The notes beneath the pieces were generated by a model, which searched no databases, was not told the DNA's origin, and saw only the letters and a program-made list of their open reading frames with translations. The position numbers and the translations under genes are program-made. Shown piece after piece: positions 38,725 through 47,451 of a DNA stretch of 64,000 nt (positions within the stretch are counted from its first letter, which is position 1; the number at the start of each line of letters is the position of its first letter). Origin of the DNA: JAZUOT01 sp045604805 (lineage in GTDB: Bacteria > Bacillota > Clostridia > Oscillospirales > Acutalibacteraceae); NCBI GenBank assembly GCA_045604805.1, contig JAZUOT010000030.1, positions 41,903-105,902 of the forward strand, in the 5' to 3' direction.

Positions 38725-39573
38725 ATGAAGAAAACAACATTGATTGTTAATATGGAAAAAGAAAAAGCATATTCCTGTGTCATAAATGCTATAAAAAAGT
38801 ATGCAAGTCTTGGCATAACTGTGATGATGGATAATTTTTTGAAAGATAAATTTGCATGTCATAAAGGGATTATTTTTTTTGATGATTTTTATAAAATGTT
38901 AGAAGCTTCTGATTTTATAACTGTTATAGGCGGAGATGGTACTTTAATTCATGCAGCGAAACACGCAGCTCAGGCAGATAAACCATTAATAGGTATAAAT
39001 CTGGGTAAGCTTGGCTTTGTGACAGAAGTTGAACCTGATAATTTAGATGTTTTAGGCAAAATTGCTAAAGGTGAATATAGCATAAAAAAGAGGATGTTAC
39101 TGGAAGTAAAAGTTCTAGACTCTGAGAAAACTTTTTGTGCTTTTAATGACGTTGCCTTAACTAGAGCATACCCATCAAATATGATAAGCGTAAAAGCAAT
39201 TTGTGATGATAATAATATAGGTTCATTTGATGGCGATGGGATAATAATTTCCACACCGACAGGTTCTACAGCATATAATCTATCTGCCGGAGGGCCAATT
39301 GTGTATCCTGAAAATGAATGTATAATTTTTAACCCTGTATGTTCTCATTCACTTTTTTCTCATTCTTTAGTCTTAAGTGCAAATTCTAAAATAAGACTTA
39401 AGCCTCTTTTAAAAAAGAAAGAACAAAAGGCTTGTTTAAGTATAGATGGAGACGTTTCAATAAATCTCAGAAAAGAGCAAATAGTTGAAATAAAAAAATC
39501 AGAATTAAATGTTAAATTGATAGATATTGAAAATAAGAATTTTTTTGATGTTTTGAATACTAAATTACGTTAA
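38725..39573 (+). CDS. nadK: NAD kinase
   Basis: 282 residues; makes NADP from NAD. Motifs: VIGGDGTLIHAAKH, GINLGKLGFVTEV, TPTGSTAYNLSAGGPIV. ATG 38725 is chosen because GAAGGTG stands 5 bases before it; an in-frame earlier ATG would overlap tlyA and lacks a ribosome site. Confidence 0.95.
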   Translation: MKKTTLIVNMEKEKAYSCVINAIKKYASLGITVMMDNFLKDKFACHKGIIFFDDFYKMLEASDFITVIGGDGTLIHAAKHAAQADKPLIGINLGKLGFVTEVEPDNLDVLGKIAKGEYSIKKRMLLEVKVLDSEKTFCAFNDVALTRAYPSNMISVKAICDDNNIGSFDGDGIIISTPTGSTAYNLSAGGPIVYPENECIIFNPVCSHSLFSHSLVLSANSKIRLKPLLKKKEQKACLSIDGDVSINLRKEQIVEIKKSELNVKLIDIENKNFFDVLNTKLR

Positions 39574-39593
39574 AAAATAAAAGGGATTTTCTG

Positions 39594-40040
39594 ATGAAAA
39601 TAAAAAGACAGAATAAAATACTAGAAATAATAAGCAATAATGACATAGAAACTCAGGAAGAGCTTTCAAAAAAATTAAAGCAGAGCGGTATGGAAGCGAC
39701 ACAGGCAACAATATCAAGAGATATAAAAGAGTTAAGGCTAATAAAGGTTTTGAGCTTATCTGGAAAATATAAATATGCGGTTGCAGGGGATAAAAATTGT
39801 GACAGCGAAAGCAAGATTGCAGGGGCTGTATTAAATAGCATAGATATGGTAACTTTCGTTGGGAATACCGTTGTTGTAAAGTGTGTAAAAGGTATGGCGC
39901 AGGGCGTATGTGCTGCAATTGATGAACTCAAGTTTGAAAATGTTGTGGGAAGCATAGCAGGATATGATACTATATTTATACTGCTGAAGAGGGAAAAACA
40001 GGCAGAAAAGTTAAGTGAAGAACTTTTGGCAATGTTATAG
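39594..40040 (+). CDS. argR: Arginine repressor ArgR/AhrC
   Basis: 148 residues: N-terminal winged-helix DNA-binding domain (QEELSKKLKQ, EATQATISRDIKELRL) and C-terminal hexamerisation/arginine-binding domain. The usual ligand motif G-T-I-x-G-D-D-T appears as GSIAGYDT: the first Asp is Tyr124. That Asp contacts arginine in studied repressors, so effector binding may be altered. In relatives recN follows argR; here a different gene does. Confidence 0.92.
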   Translation: MKIKRQNKILEIISNNDIETQEELSKKLKQSGMEATQATISRDIKELRLIKVLSLSGKYKYAVAGDKNCDSESKIAGAVLNSIDMVTFVGNTVVVKCVKGMAQGVCAAIDELKFENVVGSIAGYDTIFILLKREKQAEKLSEELLAML

Positions 40041-40055
40041 TGAGGGGGATGTACT

Positions 40056-40925
40056 GTGTTATCTGAAGTTATAGAAAAAATGGCTGAAAGATTACCGCAA
40101 ATGTATTTTAAACCTGAGGAAGGTGTATCTAGTTCAACAGGCTTTAAAAATGCTGTACTTAATGTAAAAGAAATACCAGAAGATAGAAAACTTTCAGATG
40201 TATTCATAGGAAGTGAGAAGGATGAGCTATATACGATGCAGACACCCGTTGGTGAGGCAGAAATATTGTATTTAGACAATAGAGAAGATTTTGAAAATTT
40301 CTATAGGGTTACAGCAGGGAAGTGTGAGCCTATAGATGTTCCAGCAAATATGGGTGCTTGTACATTAATCGGACTGAATGATATTGCAAAAATAAAAAAT
40401 CATGTGAAAGAATACATAAAAAATGGTGGACAGTATCCTGAAAGCGAAAAGATGCATTTTATATCTGACCCAAATAATTATAGATTTACGCTTATAGTTT
40501 TAAGCAAAGGTAACTATAGTAATATTTCACATGAGACAGCAGGTTTTGAAAAAGAAAAATGGCTTGAAATATCTATGAACATAAGAACGTACCATGAGCT
40601 TTGTCATTTTATGATCAGAAAGTTACACAAAGAAAAAGATGCTATATGGGATGAAATTTTAGCAGACGGCATGGGATTATTGTTTTCAATAGGTACATAT
40701 GATATTAAATTAGCTAGTTTATTCTTAGGAGCTTCAGAAAGTGGTTATCAAAACGGTGGAAGATTAGAGAATTATTGCAAAGCTGAAAACATAGATGAAA
40801 GTGCAATAAAAGCATTCCACTCTATGCAAAAATTTAGCGAATTTGTAAAACACAATGCTGACAGATGCAATGATATATATGAATTAATTTTAAAAGCACA
40901 GGAAAACAAAGACGAGTTTATGTAA
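40056..40925 (+). CDS. Uncharacterised protein with HExxH zinc-protease motif
   Basis: I do not recognise the family. 289 residues, no signal peptide or membrane segment. H180-E-L-C-H184 is a zincin motif (YHELCHFMIRK), followed 15 residues later by WDEILADGMG (E200, D204), the spacing expected for a gluzincin third ligand. This supports a cytosolic metallopeptidase, unproven. It is the last gene of the dxs-argR operon, 16 bases after argR, in the slot where recN usually sits. It ends 3 bases from the convergent prmC stop with no terminator between them. Confidence 0.75.
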   Translation: MLSEVIEKMAERLPQMYFKPEEGVSSSTGFKNAVLNVKEIPEDRKLSDVFIGSEKDELYTMQTPVGEAEILYLDNREDFENFYRVTAGKCEPIDVPANMGACTLIGLNDIAKIKNHVKEYIKNGGQYPESEKMHFISDPNNYRFTLIVLSKGNYSNISHETAGFEKEKWLEISMNIRTYHELCHFMIRKLHKEKDAIWDEILADGMGLLFSIGTYDIKLASLFLGASESGYQNGGRLENYCKAENIDESAIKAFHSMQKFSEFVKHNADRCNDIYELILKAQENKDEFM

Positions 40926-40928
40926 AAT

Positions 40929-41831
40929 TTAGTGGCTATTGTGTGCAATAACAGCACGGGGGTTGTTCCCGTTATCATACCAGATTTTTGTATCATTAAA
41001 ATTGTAAGATTTAAGCAAAGAAAGGATACTTTCTTTTTGCCCGTCGCCGAATTCAAAAACAAGGGTTCCGCTTGATTTTAAAAGGTTTAAGTGATTTTTC
41101 AATATTGATTTATAGAACAATAATCCGTCATTTCCACCATCTAGGGCCTGCATTGGTTCGTGCAAAACTTCACTTTGCAAAGAAGCTATTTCTTCATGGG
41201 CTATATATGGTGGATTTGATACTATAATATCGAAAGAATGCTCTGTCAAGTGAAGAGGCTTTAAAACATCAGCCTTTTTTTCAGTGATAGAGTGTTCTTT
41301 TTTGTGAAGCTTAATATTTGTTTCTAAGTATTTAAAAGCGTTGTCATATAGTTCAACAGCTGTTATTTTTGCATTAGGAAATTTATTTGAAAGAGCTATA
41401 GAGATAGCACCACTGCCAGCACATAGATCAATTATATTTATGGGGGAATCAGCTTTGAATTCTTGCGTAATAGCGTCTATTACGCAAGCGGTATCTTCGC
41501 GCGGAATAAGGACACCCTCACCGACTTTTAATTTTATACCCATAAATTCCCATTCACCCAAAATATATTGAAGAGGATAACCGTTTGCACGCAAGTTGAT
41601 TTTATTTAGAAAGTATTCTTGAGTAGTTTCATCAATGTTAGTGTTACCGTGTACTATGGCATTTGTTCGATCTAGTCCAGTGCATAGTTCAAATATGAGA
41701 TTAAGGTCAGGACAATGCTCAGAATAACTTATATTATCTGAGTTTAAAAGTATATTTTTACCCTTGAAATAAAGTTCACGTATTTTCAAACTACAATTTA
41801 CCTTTCTCTTACCAGTATTAATACTAGACAT
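40929..41831 (-). CDS. prmC: Peptide chain release factor N5-glutamine methyltransferase
   Basis: 300 residues. It methylates the GGQ glutamine of release factors. N-terminal helical domain, SAM-binding IIDLCAGSGAISIAL, and the catalytic IVSNPPYIAHEEI (NPPY). Usually beside prfA, but here its ATG overlaps the last 8 bases of a sensor kinase gene (ATGTCTAG), so it is translated from the two-component transcript. Confidence 0.94.
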   Translation of the reverse strand: MSSINTGKRKVNCSLKIRELYFKGKNILLNSDNISYSEHCPDLNLIFELCTGLDRTNAIVHGNTNIDETTQEYFLNKINLRANGYPLQYILGEWEFMGIKLKVGEGVLIPREDTACVIDAITQEFKADSPINIIDLCAGSGAISIALSNKFPNAKITAVELYDNAFKYLETNIKLHKKEHSITEKKADVLKPLHLTEHSFDIIVSNPPYIAHEEIASLQSEVLHEPMQALDGGNDGLLFYKSILKNHLNLLKSSGTLVFEFGDGQKESILSLLKSYNFNDTKIWYDNGNNPRAVIAHNSH

Positions 41832-43287
41832 TAATTTCTGTGCTAAGATCTTGTATATTTTCTTCTAGTTCTTTAGAATCTTCAGCTTCGAGGAGAGGAA
41901 GTACGATATAAACAGTAGTCCCAACACCTTCTTTGCTTTCTATATCCAATCTACCTGAGTGTGCCAACATTATTTCATCAGAAACAGCTAAACCTATACC
42001 AGAACCGCGTTTAGTTGTATTGGCTTTGAAAAATTTTTCTTTTACTCTAGGGAGGTCGTTTTCATTTATTCCGGGGCCACGATCACTTACAGCTATGATT
42101 ATATCGGCATTTTGTTGTTTGGCAACTATATTTACTGATTGACCTTCTTCTGAATATTTTAGAGCATTATCAATTACATTTATAAAAACTTGCCGCATTT
42201 TTTTCTTATCAGCCAAGATTGGTGGAATTGTTTCAGGAATATCAAAAATCAGGTATTTTCCTTCTGATATCGCTTTTTCACGGTAAACACAGACAACTTC
42301 GTCTAATTCTGCTAGTATATCAGTTTTTTCTAGCATAAGTTTCAATGTTTGATTTTGGATGTGAGAAAAGTCTAAAAGCTCTTCCACAATATCAGAGAGT
42401 CTTTCAGTTTCATTGATTATGATTTGCATACCTTTATCCATAGTTTTACTATCCATAAAACCGCTTAATTTCATTGTTTCAGCCCAACCGCGTATGGCAG
42501 TCAGTGGTGTCCTTAATTCATGGGAAACAGAAGAAATAAATTCATTTTTTATATTTTCTAGATTTTCCAACTCTTCTACCATATAATTAACAGCCTCACA
42601 GAGTTGAAGCATCTCACCGTTACAATTCTGGCTGATACGTACTTTAAAATTTCCGTGAGCAATTAATTTAGCTGTATTAACGATTTCTCTTATAGGTCTC
42701 ATGGAATTTAAATTAAAATAGAACGTAGTTATTATAAATATTGCGGCAAATAATAGCGAAGAAGAAAAGATAAAAATACTCCACAAAATGATATGCTTAT
42801 CCACATCTTCTAATGAAGTGACATAACGAACAGAGCCAATAAGTTCTTCATTGGAATTTTTTATAATTTGGCTTACTGCCATAATTTTCTCATATTGATT
42901 TACTTTCCCCAAAAACATAGCGTATCCAGTAGAACTTTCTTTAGCCATTGCGCAATCTGGAGTAGAGGATATGTCATCTAAAGAGAAGCCTTTTGAGTTT
43001 ACGATTGGTTTTCCGTTGCGGTCAAATAAGGTTAGTTCTATTTTGTCTTTGTTTTGAAAATTACGAGCATAACTATAAGCAGTAGAGTTAAAATCAGATG
43101 AAAATTCAGAAGAGCTTGCAAAATAGCTACTCACACTATTAACGTTACTATCTAACAAATGCTTAATACTTTTATAATAATGGTTCTTAATTAAAATAGT
43201 ACATGTAAAAGTAATAATTATGGCAAAAATTAATGCAATAGCAATGCTATAAATAAGCCATCTTTTTCTGATATTTGAAAAAATCAT
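41824..43287 (-). CDS. Membrane sensor histidine kinase
   Basis: 487 residues: membrane segment 1 (about 10-33), an extracellular sensor region (about 34-165), membrane segment 2 (about 167-191), HAMP (about 193-245), HisKA with phospho-acceptor His256 in SSVSHELRTPL, and HATPase_c with NVIDNALKYS (N box), DRGPGI (G1) and GSGIGLAV (G2). Works with the response regulator encoded just upstream. Signal unknown. Pho/Res-like architecture. Confidence 0.92.
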   Translation of the reverse strand: MIFSNIRKRWLIYSIAIALIFAIIITFTCTILIKNHYYKSIKHLLDSNVNSVSSYFASSSEFSSDFNSTAYSYARNFQNKDKIELTLFDRNGKPIVNSKGFSLDDISSTPDCAMAKESSTGYAMFLGKVNQYEKIMAVSQIIKNSNEELIGSVRYVTSLEDVDKHIILWSIFIFSSSLLFAAIFIITTFYFNLNSMRPIREIVNTAKLIAHGNFKVRISQNCNGEMLQLCEAVNYMVEELENLENIKNEFISSVSHELRTPLTAIRGWAETMKLSGFMDSKTMDKGMQIIINETERLSDIVEELLDFSHIQNQTLKLMLEKTDILAELDEVVCVYREKAISEGKYLIFDIPETIPPILADKKKMRQVFINVIDNALKYSEEGQSVNIVAKQQNADIIIAVSDRGPGINENDLPRVKEKFFKANTTKRGSGIGLAVSDEIMLAHSGRLDIESKEGVGTTVYIVLPLLEAEDSKELEENIQDLSTEINV

Positions 43288-43313
43288 AAAAAATACATCC
43301 TAAGAGTAAGATA

Positions 43314-44015
43314 TCATTCGGATTTCCACTTATAACCAAGCCCCCAAACAGTGACAATATGTTTGGGATTAGAGGGGATATCTTCAATTTTCATTCTTAA
43401 ACGTCTTATATTAACATCTACGATTTTTTCTTCGCCGATATATGAGTCACCCCAGACATTGTTAAGTATGGTTGAACGGTCTATAGGAACATTAGGATGA
43501 CTAAAAAAATATTCTATTATCTGGAATTCTAGATGTGTAAGCTCAATAAGAAGATCGTTTTTATATAGCGTTCGGTTACGTAGATTAAGAACAAAATTAC
43601 CCGATACTATTTCTTCCTGAAAATTGTTTTCCGTTCTAGTTTGCATTACGGCAACTCGACGATATAGGGCATCCACGCGTGCAGTAAGCTCAGAGGGACT
43701 AAAAGGTTTGGAAATATAGTCATCTGCCCCTAACATAAGTCCACTAACTCTATCCATTTCCTGAGTCTTTGCGGTCAGCATTATTATTCCGACATTGCTA
43801 CTTCTTTCTCTAAGTTCCCTGCAAACAGCAAATCCATCCAGATTCGGCATCATTACATCCAATATGACAACATCTATATCATTATTGGCAGAATACTTTT
43901 CAAGTGCATCTTTCCCATCTATTGATTCAATGACATCGTATCCAGCTCTTTTAAGGTTAATAACAACGAAATCCCTTATGACAGTTTCATCTTCTGCCAC
44001 CAATATTTTTTTCAT
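43314..44015 (-). CDS. OmpR-family response regulator
   Basis: About 233 residues. Receiver with EDE acidic pocket, phospho-acceptor Asp in VVILDVMMPNLDG (residue 53) and conserved Lys in YISKPFS; C-terminal winged helix (about 137-231, with VDVNIRRLRMKIE and VWGLGYKW). M6 of the longest frame (MKKILVAEDE) is preferred, with GGGTGAG about 10 bases before. Cognate kinase follows after 26 bases. Confidence 0.93.
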   Translation of the reverse strand: MKKILVAEDETVIRDFVVINLKRAGYDVIESIDGKDALEKYSANNDIDVVILDVMMPNLDGFAVCRELRERSSNVGIIMLTAKTQEMDRVSGLMLGADDYISKPFSPSELTARVDALYRRVAVMQTRTENNFQEEIVSGNFVLNLRNRTLYKNDLLIELTHLEFQIIEYFFSHPNVPIDRSTILNNVWGDSYIGEEKIVDVNIRRLRMKIEDIPSNPKHIVTVWGLGYKWKSE

Positions 44016-44131
44016 TCTTCTAAAACTCACCCATTTAAATAAATTATTTATAAAGTTTAAAACTAGATCTTAATTGTTCTAAGCTTATTTTGTAAATACT
44101 TTCTGGAACTGTGAACTTTACAGAGCAGGTA

Positions 44132-44480
44132 TTATTGAAATATCACATAGTTTTGATATTTTAGTTCTTCAAAAATGGAGCTATTTTCTAAATAATTTTT
44201 AATCACAATGACATTGTTGCGCCAAGAATCTGGAGTCACCAAAAGAAAACCATTTTCTTTATCAACAAGTGTGTTCAGTGCTGGAGACAGAATTTTCCCA
44301 TCAGGATCAAACTCATTCCAAGTAATAATACCATAAATTTTATAAACTGAAGTATATATATCTGAAAAAATTATCGGAATTTAAAATATTCGCAAAAGGG
44401 ATTCCTATAGTATTTATTGACGGTATATCAGTGTTATAAATTTTACAATCAGATCTCAATGTAGGATTACTACTGCTATA
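44132..44480 (-). pseudogene. Frameshifted remnant of an unidentified protein gene
   Basis: On the minus strand two adjoining frames read through without stops and join by a single-base shift near 44357. The downstream part ends ...GFLLVTPDSWRNN...YQNYVIFQ and a TAA at 44132-44134. Composition looks protein-like and the orientation matches the neighbouring minus-strand genes. The family is not recognised. The rest of the 850-base gap 44016-44865 holds the palindrome at 44564 and no other supported gene. Confidence 0.45.
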
Positions 44481-44563
44481 ATCACTTTAAAGAGGCAATT
44501 TACCCAAGTAACATTCTATCAATACCATAACGCCGGTGTGGACGAAAGTCAAGGGCGGAGAAG

Positions 44564-44585
44564 TTCCGAAAATCAATTTTCGGAA
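44564..44585. repeat. 22-bp near-perfect palindrome
   Basis: TTCCGAAAAT CA ATTTTCGGAA: 10-bp arms with a 2-base spacer. A similar half (ATTTTCGGAGGAG) recurs about 120 bases on. It may be an operator or a mobile-element relic; no flanking gene explains it. Confidence 0.5.
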
Positions 44586-44865
44586 AGGGAGTTGATAGTG
44601 GCAGCGGAATGGATCCAACAATAAAACATGATTTTTGAAATAGGTCGTTCAGAGGAGAAGATTTCTTTGGAGCGTTTCATCATACTGATAACAAATTTTC
44701 GGAGGAGATTGATATTTCGGAATGGTTTTTACACACGCAAAAAGTATTCTAGATCCTTAACGAGGTTCCTAGAATACCCATATTTGCCTACGATTTTTTT
44801 ATGTGCTTTCCTTAAATATACTGAAATTTTTGCAGTTATTTTTTTTAAAAATTATTTCGAGCAAA

Positions 44866-45744
44866 TTATTTGTCATCTAAAACTTCCTTAACGGAAGCCG
44901 CAAGTCCAGCAATAGACTGGATATTGGAAGGTATTATTAATTTAGTCGCCTTACCGTCTGCAGCCTTAGTGAAGGCTTCCAGGCTTTTAAGTTTTATAAC
45001 TTGTTCAGAAGCATTAGCATCATTTAGCATACGCAAGCTATCAGCATAAGATTTTTGCACCATTCTTATCGCTTCTGCTTCACCTTGGGCCTCACGTATT
45101 TTGGTTTCCTTTATAGCATCAGCTTTTAGGATAGCAGCTTCCTTGTGTCCTTCCGCTACTAGTATTTCACTGCTTTTAACTCCTTCAGCTTCTAGTATCC
45201 TTGCTCTTCTTTCACGTTCTGCTTTCATTTGTTTTTCCATAGAATTTTGTATTTCTTGGGGAGGCAAAATATTTTTAAGCTCTACCCTATTTACTTTTAT
45301 ACCCCAAGCATCTGTCGCTTCGTCGAGTATTACTCTGATTTTTGTATTTATAACATCTCTGGAAGTCAGAGTGTGATCGAGTTCTAAATCACCTATTATA
45401 TTCCTTAAGGTAGTGGCACTTAGATTTTCTATAGCCGCCAATGGATTTTCTACACCGTAAGTAAATAGTTTGGGATCTGTTATCTGATAGTAAACTACCG
45501 TATCGATTTGCATAGTGACATTATCTTTTGTAATAACAGGCTGGGGAGGAAAATCTACTACCTGTTCTTTTAAAGTAACATGTTTAGCGATTCTATCGAT
45601 AAATGGAATTTTAACATGTAAACCAGTTTCCCAAGTAGTTTGATAAGCTCCCAATCTTTCTATTACCAAGGCATGAGCCTGAGGAACTATCTTGATATTT
45701 AATATTAAAACTACAACAAGTAAAATCAGTATAATAAAAAACAT
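44866..45744 (-). CDS. SPFH/band-7 membrane protein (stomatin/QmcA-like)
   Basis: 292 residues: one N-terminal membrane segment (FFIILILLVVVLILNI), the SPFH domain (about 20-180, VPQAHALVIERLGAYQTTWETGL) and a coiled C-terminal half rich in Glu-Ala (EAEGVKSSEILVAEGHKEAA). Such proteins form large rings in membrane microdomains with NfeD partners. The NfeD gene is directly upstream, 1 base apart. Confidence 0.93.
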   Translation of the reverse strand: MFFIILILLVVVLILNIKIVPQAHALVIERLGAYQTTWETGLHVKIPFIDRIAKHVTLKEQVVDFPPQPVITKDNVTMQIDTVVYYQITDPKLFTYGVENPLAAIENLSATTLRNIIGDLELDHTLTSRDVINTKIRVILDEATDAWGIKVNRVELKNILPPQEIQNSMEKQMKAERERRARILEAEGVKSSEILVAEGHKEAAILKADAIKETKIREAQGEAEAIRMVQKSYADSLRMLNDANASEQVIKLKSLEAFTKAADGKATKLIIPSNIQSIAGLAASVKEVLDDK

Positions 45745-45745
45745 T

Positions 45746-46195
45746 TTAACTATCCCTTTCTTTTAAAACTTTAACTATAAGTTTTACTCCTGAAATTTTT
45801 TTAGCAATAATCCTACTGCCTTTTTCTATTTTTATGCCATCATGAGATCGCGCTGACCAAATATTCCCATCAATACTAACTTGGCCAGTGCCGACTGTAT
45901 TATCTATATCCTGTGTAACAATTCCTTCTTTGCCAATGAATTTGTCAGCATTTGTCCTAGTAATATTGACTGCTATAGAGCTTTTGACTGCAGGTATAGA
46001 AAAAATAAGCGCTGTTAAAGCAAGAACTACAATGAACACTAGTATTTGTGCAAACAGATTGCTAATAAAAAAGCTAGTTATAAGTCCTGCCAAAGCACCC
46101 GCAGCCACCAATATTGAAACTATCTGGGCGGTAACAGCTTCAATAATAGCAGCAGCTACCATTAAAATTAACCATAAATACTGAGTGTCCAGCAA
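45746..46195 (-). CDS. NfeD family membrane protein
   Basis: 149 residues: three or four membrane segments in the first 75 residues, then a C-terminal OB-fold (GKEGIVTQDIDNTVGTGQVSIDGNIWSARS). Short NfeD form without a protease domain. Partner of the adjacent SPFH protein. Confidence 0.9.
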   Translation of the reverse strand: MLDTQYLWLILMVAAAIIEAVTAQIVSILVAAGALAGLITSFFISNLFAQILVFIVVLALTALIFSIPAVKSSIAVNITRTNADKFIGKEGIVTQDIDNTVGTGQVSIDGNIWSARSHDGIKIEKGSRIIAKKISGVKLIVKVLKERDS

Positions 46196-46228
46196 AATTT
46201 AGACCTCCTTTATTTTAAATTTCACAAG

Positions 46229-47221
46229 CTACAAAATCGCATCTAAAACTATTTTTTCTGAAACAGAACTAGCATTATTCAAAAGTTGAATTTTGTCAGA
46301 TATTAATTTAACCTCCTTCAAATAGGATAACGCAGAAGAAGTATAAAATCTATACTCTTGCTCTATATTTTTAAGTTCCTCTTTAAATTTCTCATCCGTA
46401 TCACTCGCAACTGTGCGAGCGTACACATCTATTATTTCGTCGCAAAATTTACTCGTATTGTGTTCGTGCGGGGCAGTACTATCAAAAATAGCTATATCAA
46501 GCGCTGGAATTATGACCATATCCAAACTATTCGGGTCAAAAGCACAGTGATATGCAAAGGTATCAAATCCATTATTGTTTACAGCTTTAATTATTTTTTT
46601 TAACATTGTAGATTTTCCTGTGCCTGGTCGGCCTTTAATAAAGTATCTGTGCTGCAATTTATCCGTCAGATTTATTATATAGTCTTTTGGCCCATACACC
46701 GTAGATGCACCAAAAAAACGGTTTATATTTTTTCCTGAACCAAGTTTTGCTTTACCAAGCTTTAATATCTTATCTATTATTTCTAAAGTAAATTTATCCA
46801 GCTCGGTAAAATCTATATTTCTTATATATATTTCTTCCCATTTGTCATGAACTTTCAAGGCCTTAGCCAAGTTATCATAAACTTGCGATAAATTTTTGTC
46901 TAAAGCTTCTTTTAAGTTTTCGTCAAGTAAGCTTATTTTATGCTCTTCATTTTGACAGTACGGCTGTATATTTATAAATCCTTTGTTATAATCCGGAATT
47001 ATTATTCCCATAACAGTATCATCTAAGTTATTTCTTATTACTTCTATGTCTATTTTTCTGGAATCTGATTCTTTTTTTAGTTTATTAAACACCGATTGTA
47101 TAATCTTTTGAGATACATTTTGAAAAAAAACAATATCTTTACCTCGAAAATTTTCTTCGAAAAAATCAATATATCCCTTCGCACTGTTAACATCTAAAAA
47201 ATAGTTAATGGTATTTGGCAC
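46229..47221 (-). CDS. PRK06851-family P-loop ATPase
   Basis: About 330 residues. Central Walker A FIKGRPGTGKSTMLKK followed by HCAFDPNSLDMVIIPALDIAIFD. N-terminal half is also NTPase-like but lacks a clear P-loop. A conserved but uncharacterised clostridial family. The GTG at 47221 is preferred, 6 bases after AGAGGTG; an ATG at 47248 would put the ribosome site inside the coding region. Only 33 bases from nfeD, probably the same operon. A TTGACA at 47276-47271 could be its -35. Confidence 0.82.
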   Translation of the reverse strand: MPNTINYFLDVNSAKGYIDFFEENFRGKDIVFFQNVSQKIIQSVFNKLKKESDSRKIDIEVIRNNLDDTVMGIIIPDYNKGFINIQPYCQNEEHKISLLDENLKEALDKNLSQVYDNLAKALKVHDKWEEIYIRNIDFTELDKFTLEIIDKILKLGKAKLGSGKNINRFFGASTVYGPKDYIINLTDKLQHRYFIKGRPGTGKSTMLKKIIKAVNNNGFDTFAYHCAFDPNSLDMVIIPALDIAIFDSTAPHEHNTSKFCDEIIDVYARTVASDTDEKFKEELKNIEQEYRFYTSSALSYLKEVKLISDKIQLLNNASSVSEKIVLDAIL

Positions 47222-47298
47222 TATTTTCACCTCTCTATAGTAAAACAATTGTTCCTTTACTATAGTATGATGTCAACAGATTTATATAAACAAAAATA

Positions 47299-47442
47299 TC
47301 AAAATTTTCTTTTACCACATTGATTATTATACTTGCAATTCTTACAGGAGGCACAATGATTCCAGGTGTTTTTTCTAAATTTGCTAGACATATACACTGC
47401 AATAAAAATCAACAAAATCAGCACAATATCGCAAATATTCAT
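47299..47442 (-). CDS. FeoB-associated Cys-rich membrane protein
   Basis: 47 residues: one membrane helix (VLILLIFIAVYM), then a Cys cluster HCASCKNCKYNNQC with four cysteines. This is the layout of the FeoB-associated Cys-rich family (PF12669-type), thought to serve ferrous iron uptake in Firmicutes. It begins 9 bases after the feoB stop on the same strand and ends in TGA. Read directly from the bases; it is too short for length-based gene finding. Confidence 0.88.
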   Translation of the reverse strand: MNICDIVLILLIFIAVYMSSKFRKNTWNHCASCKNCKYNNQCGKRKF

Positions 47443-47451
47443 GAATAAACC

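Noticed and set aside
44521..44600. RNase P RNA or other structured RNA suggested by GACGAAAGTC
   Set aside because: None of the conserved RNase P blocks (GAGGAAAGTCC, ACAGAA) follow.
44628..44891. 87-codon plus-strand frame running into the SPFH gene
   Set aside because: No ribosome site; it overlaps the end of a well-supported minus-strand gene.
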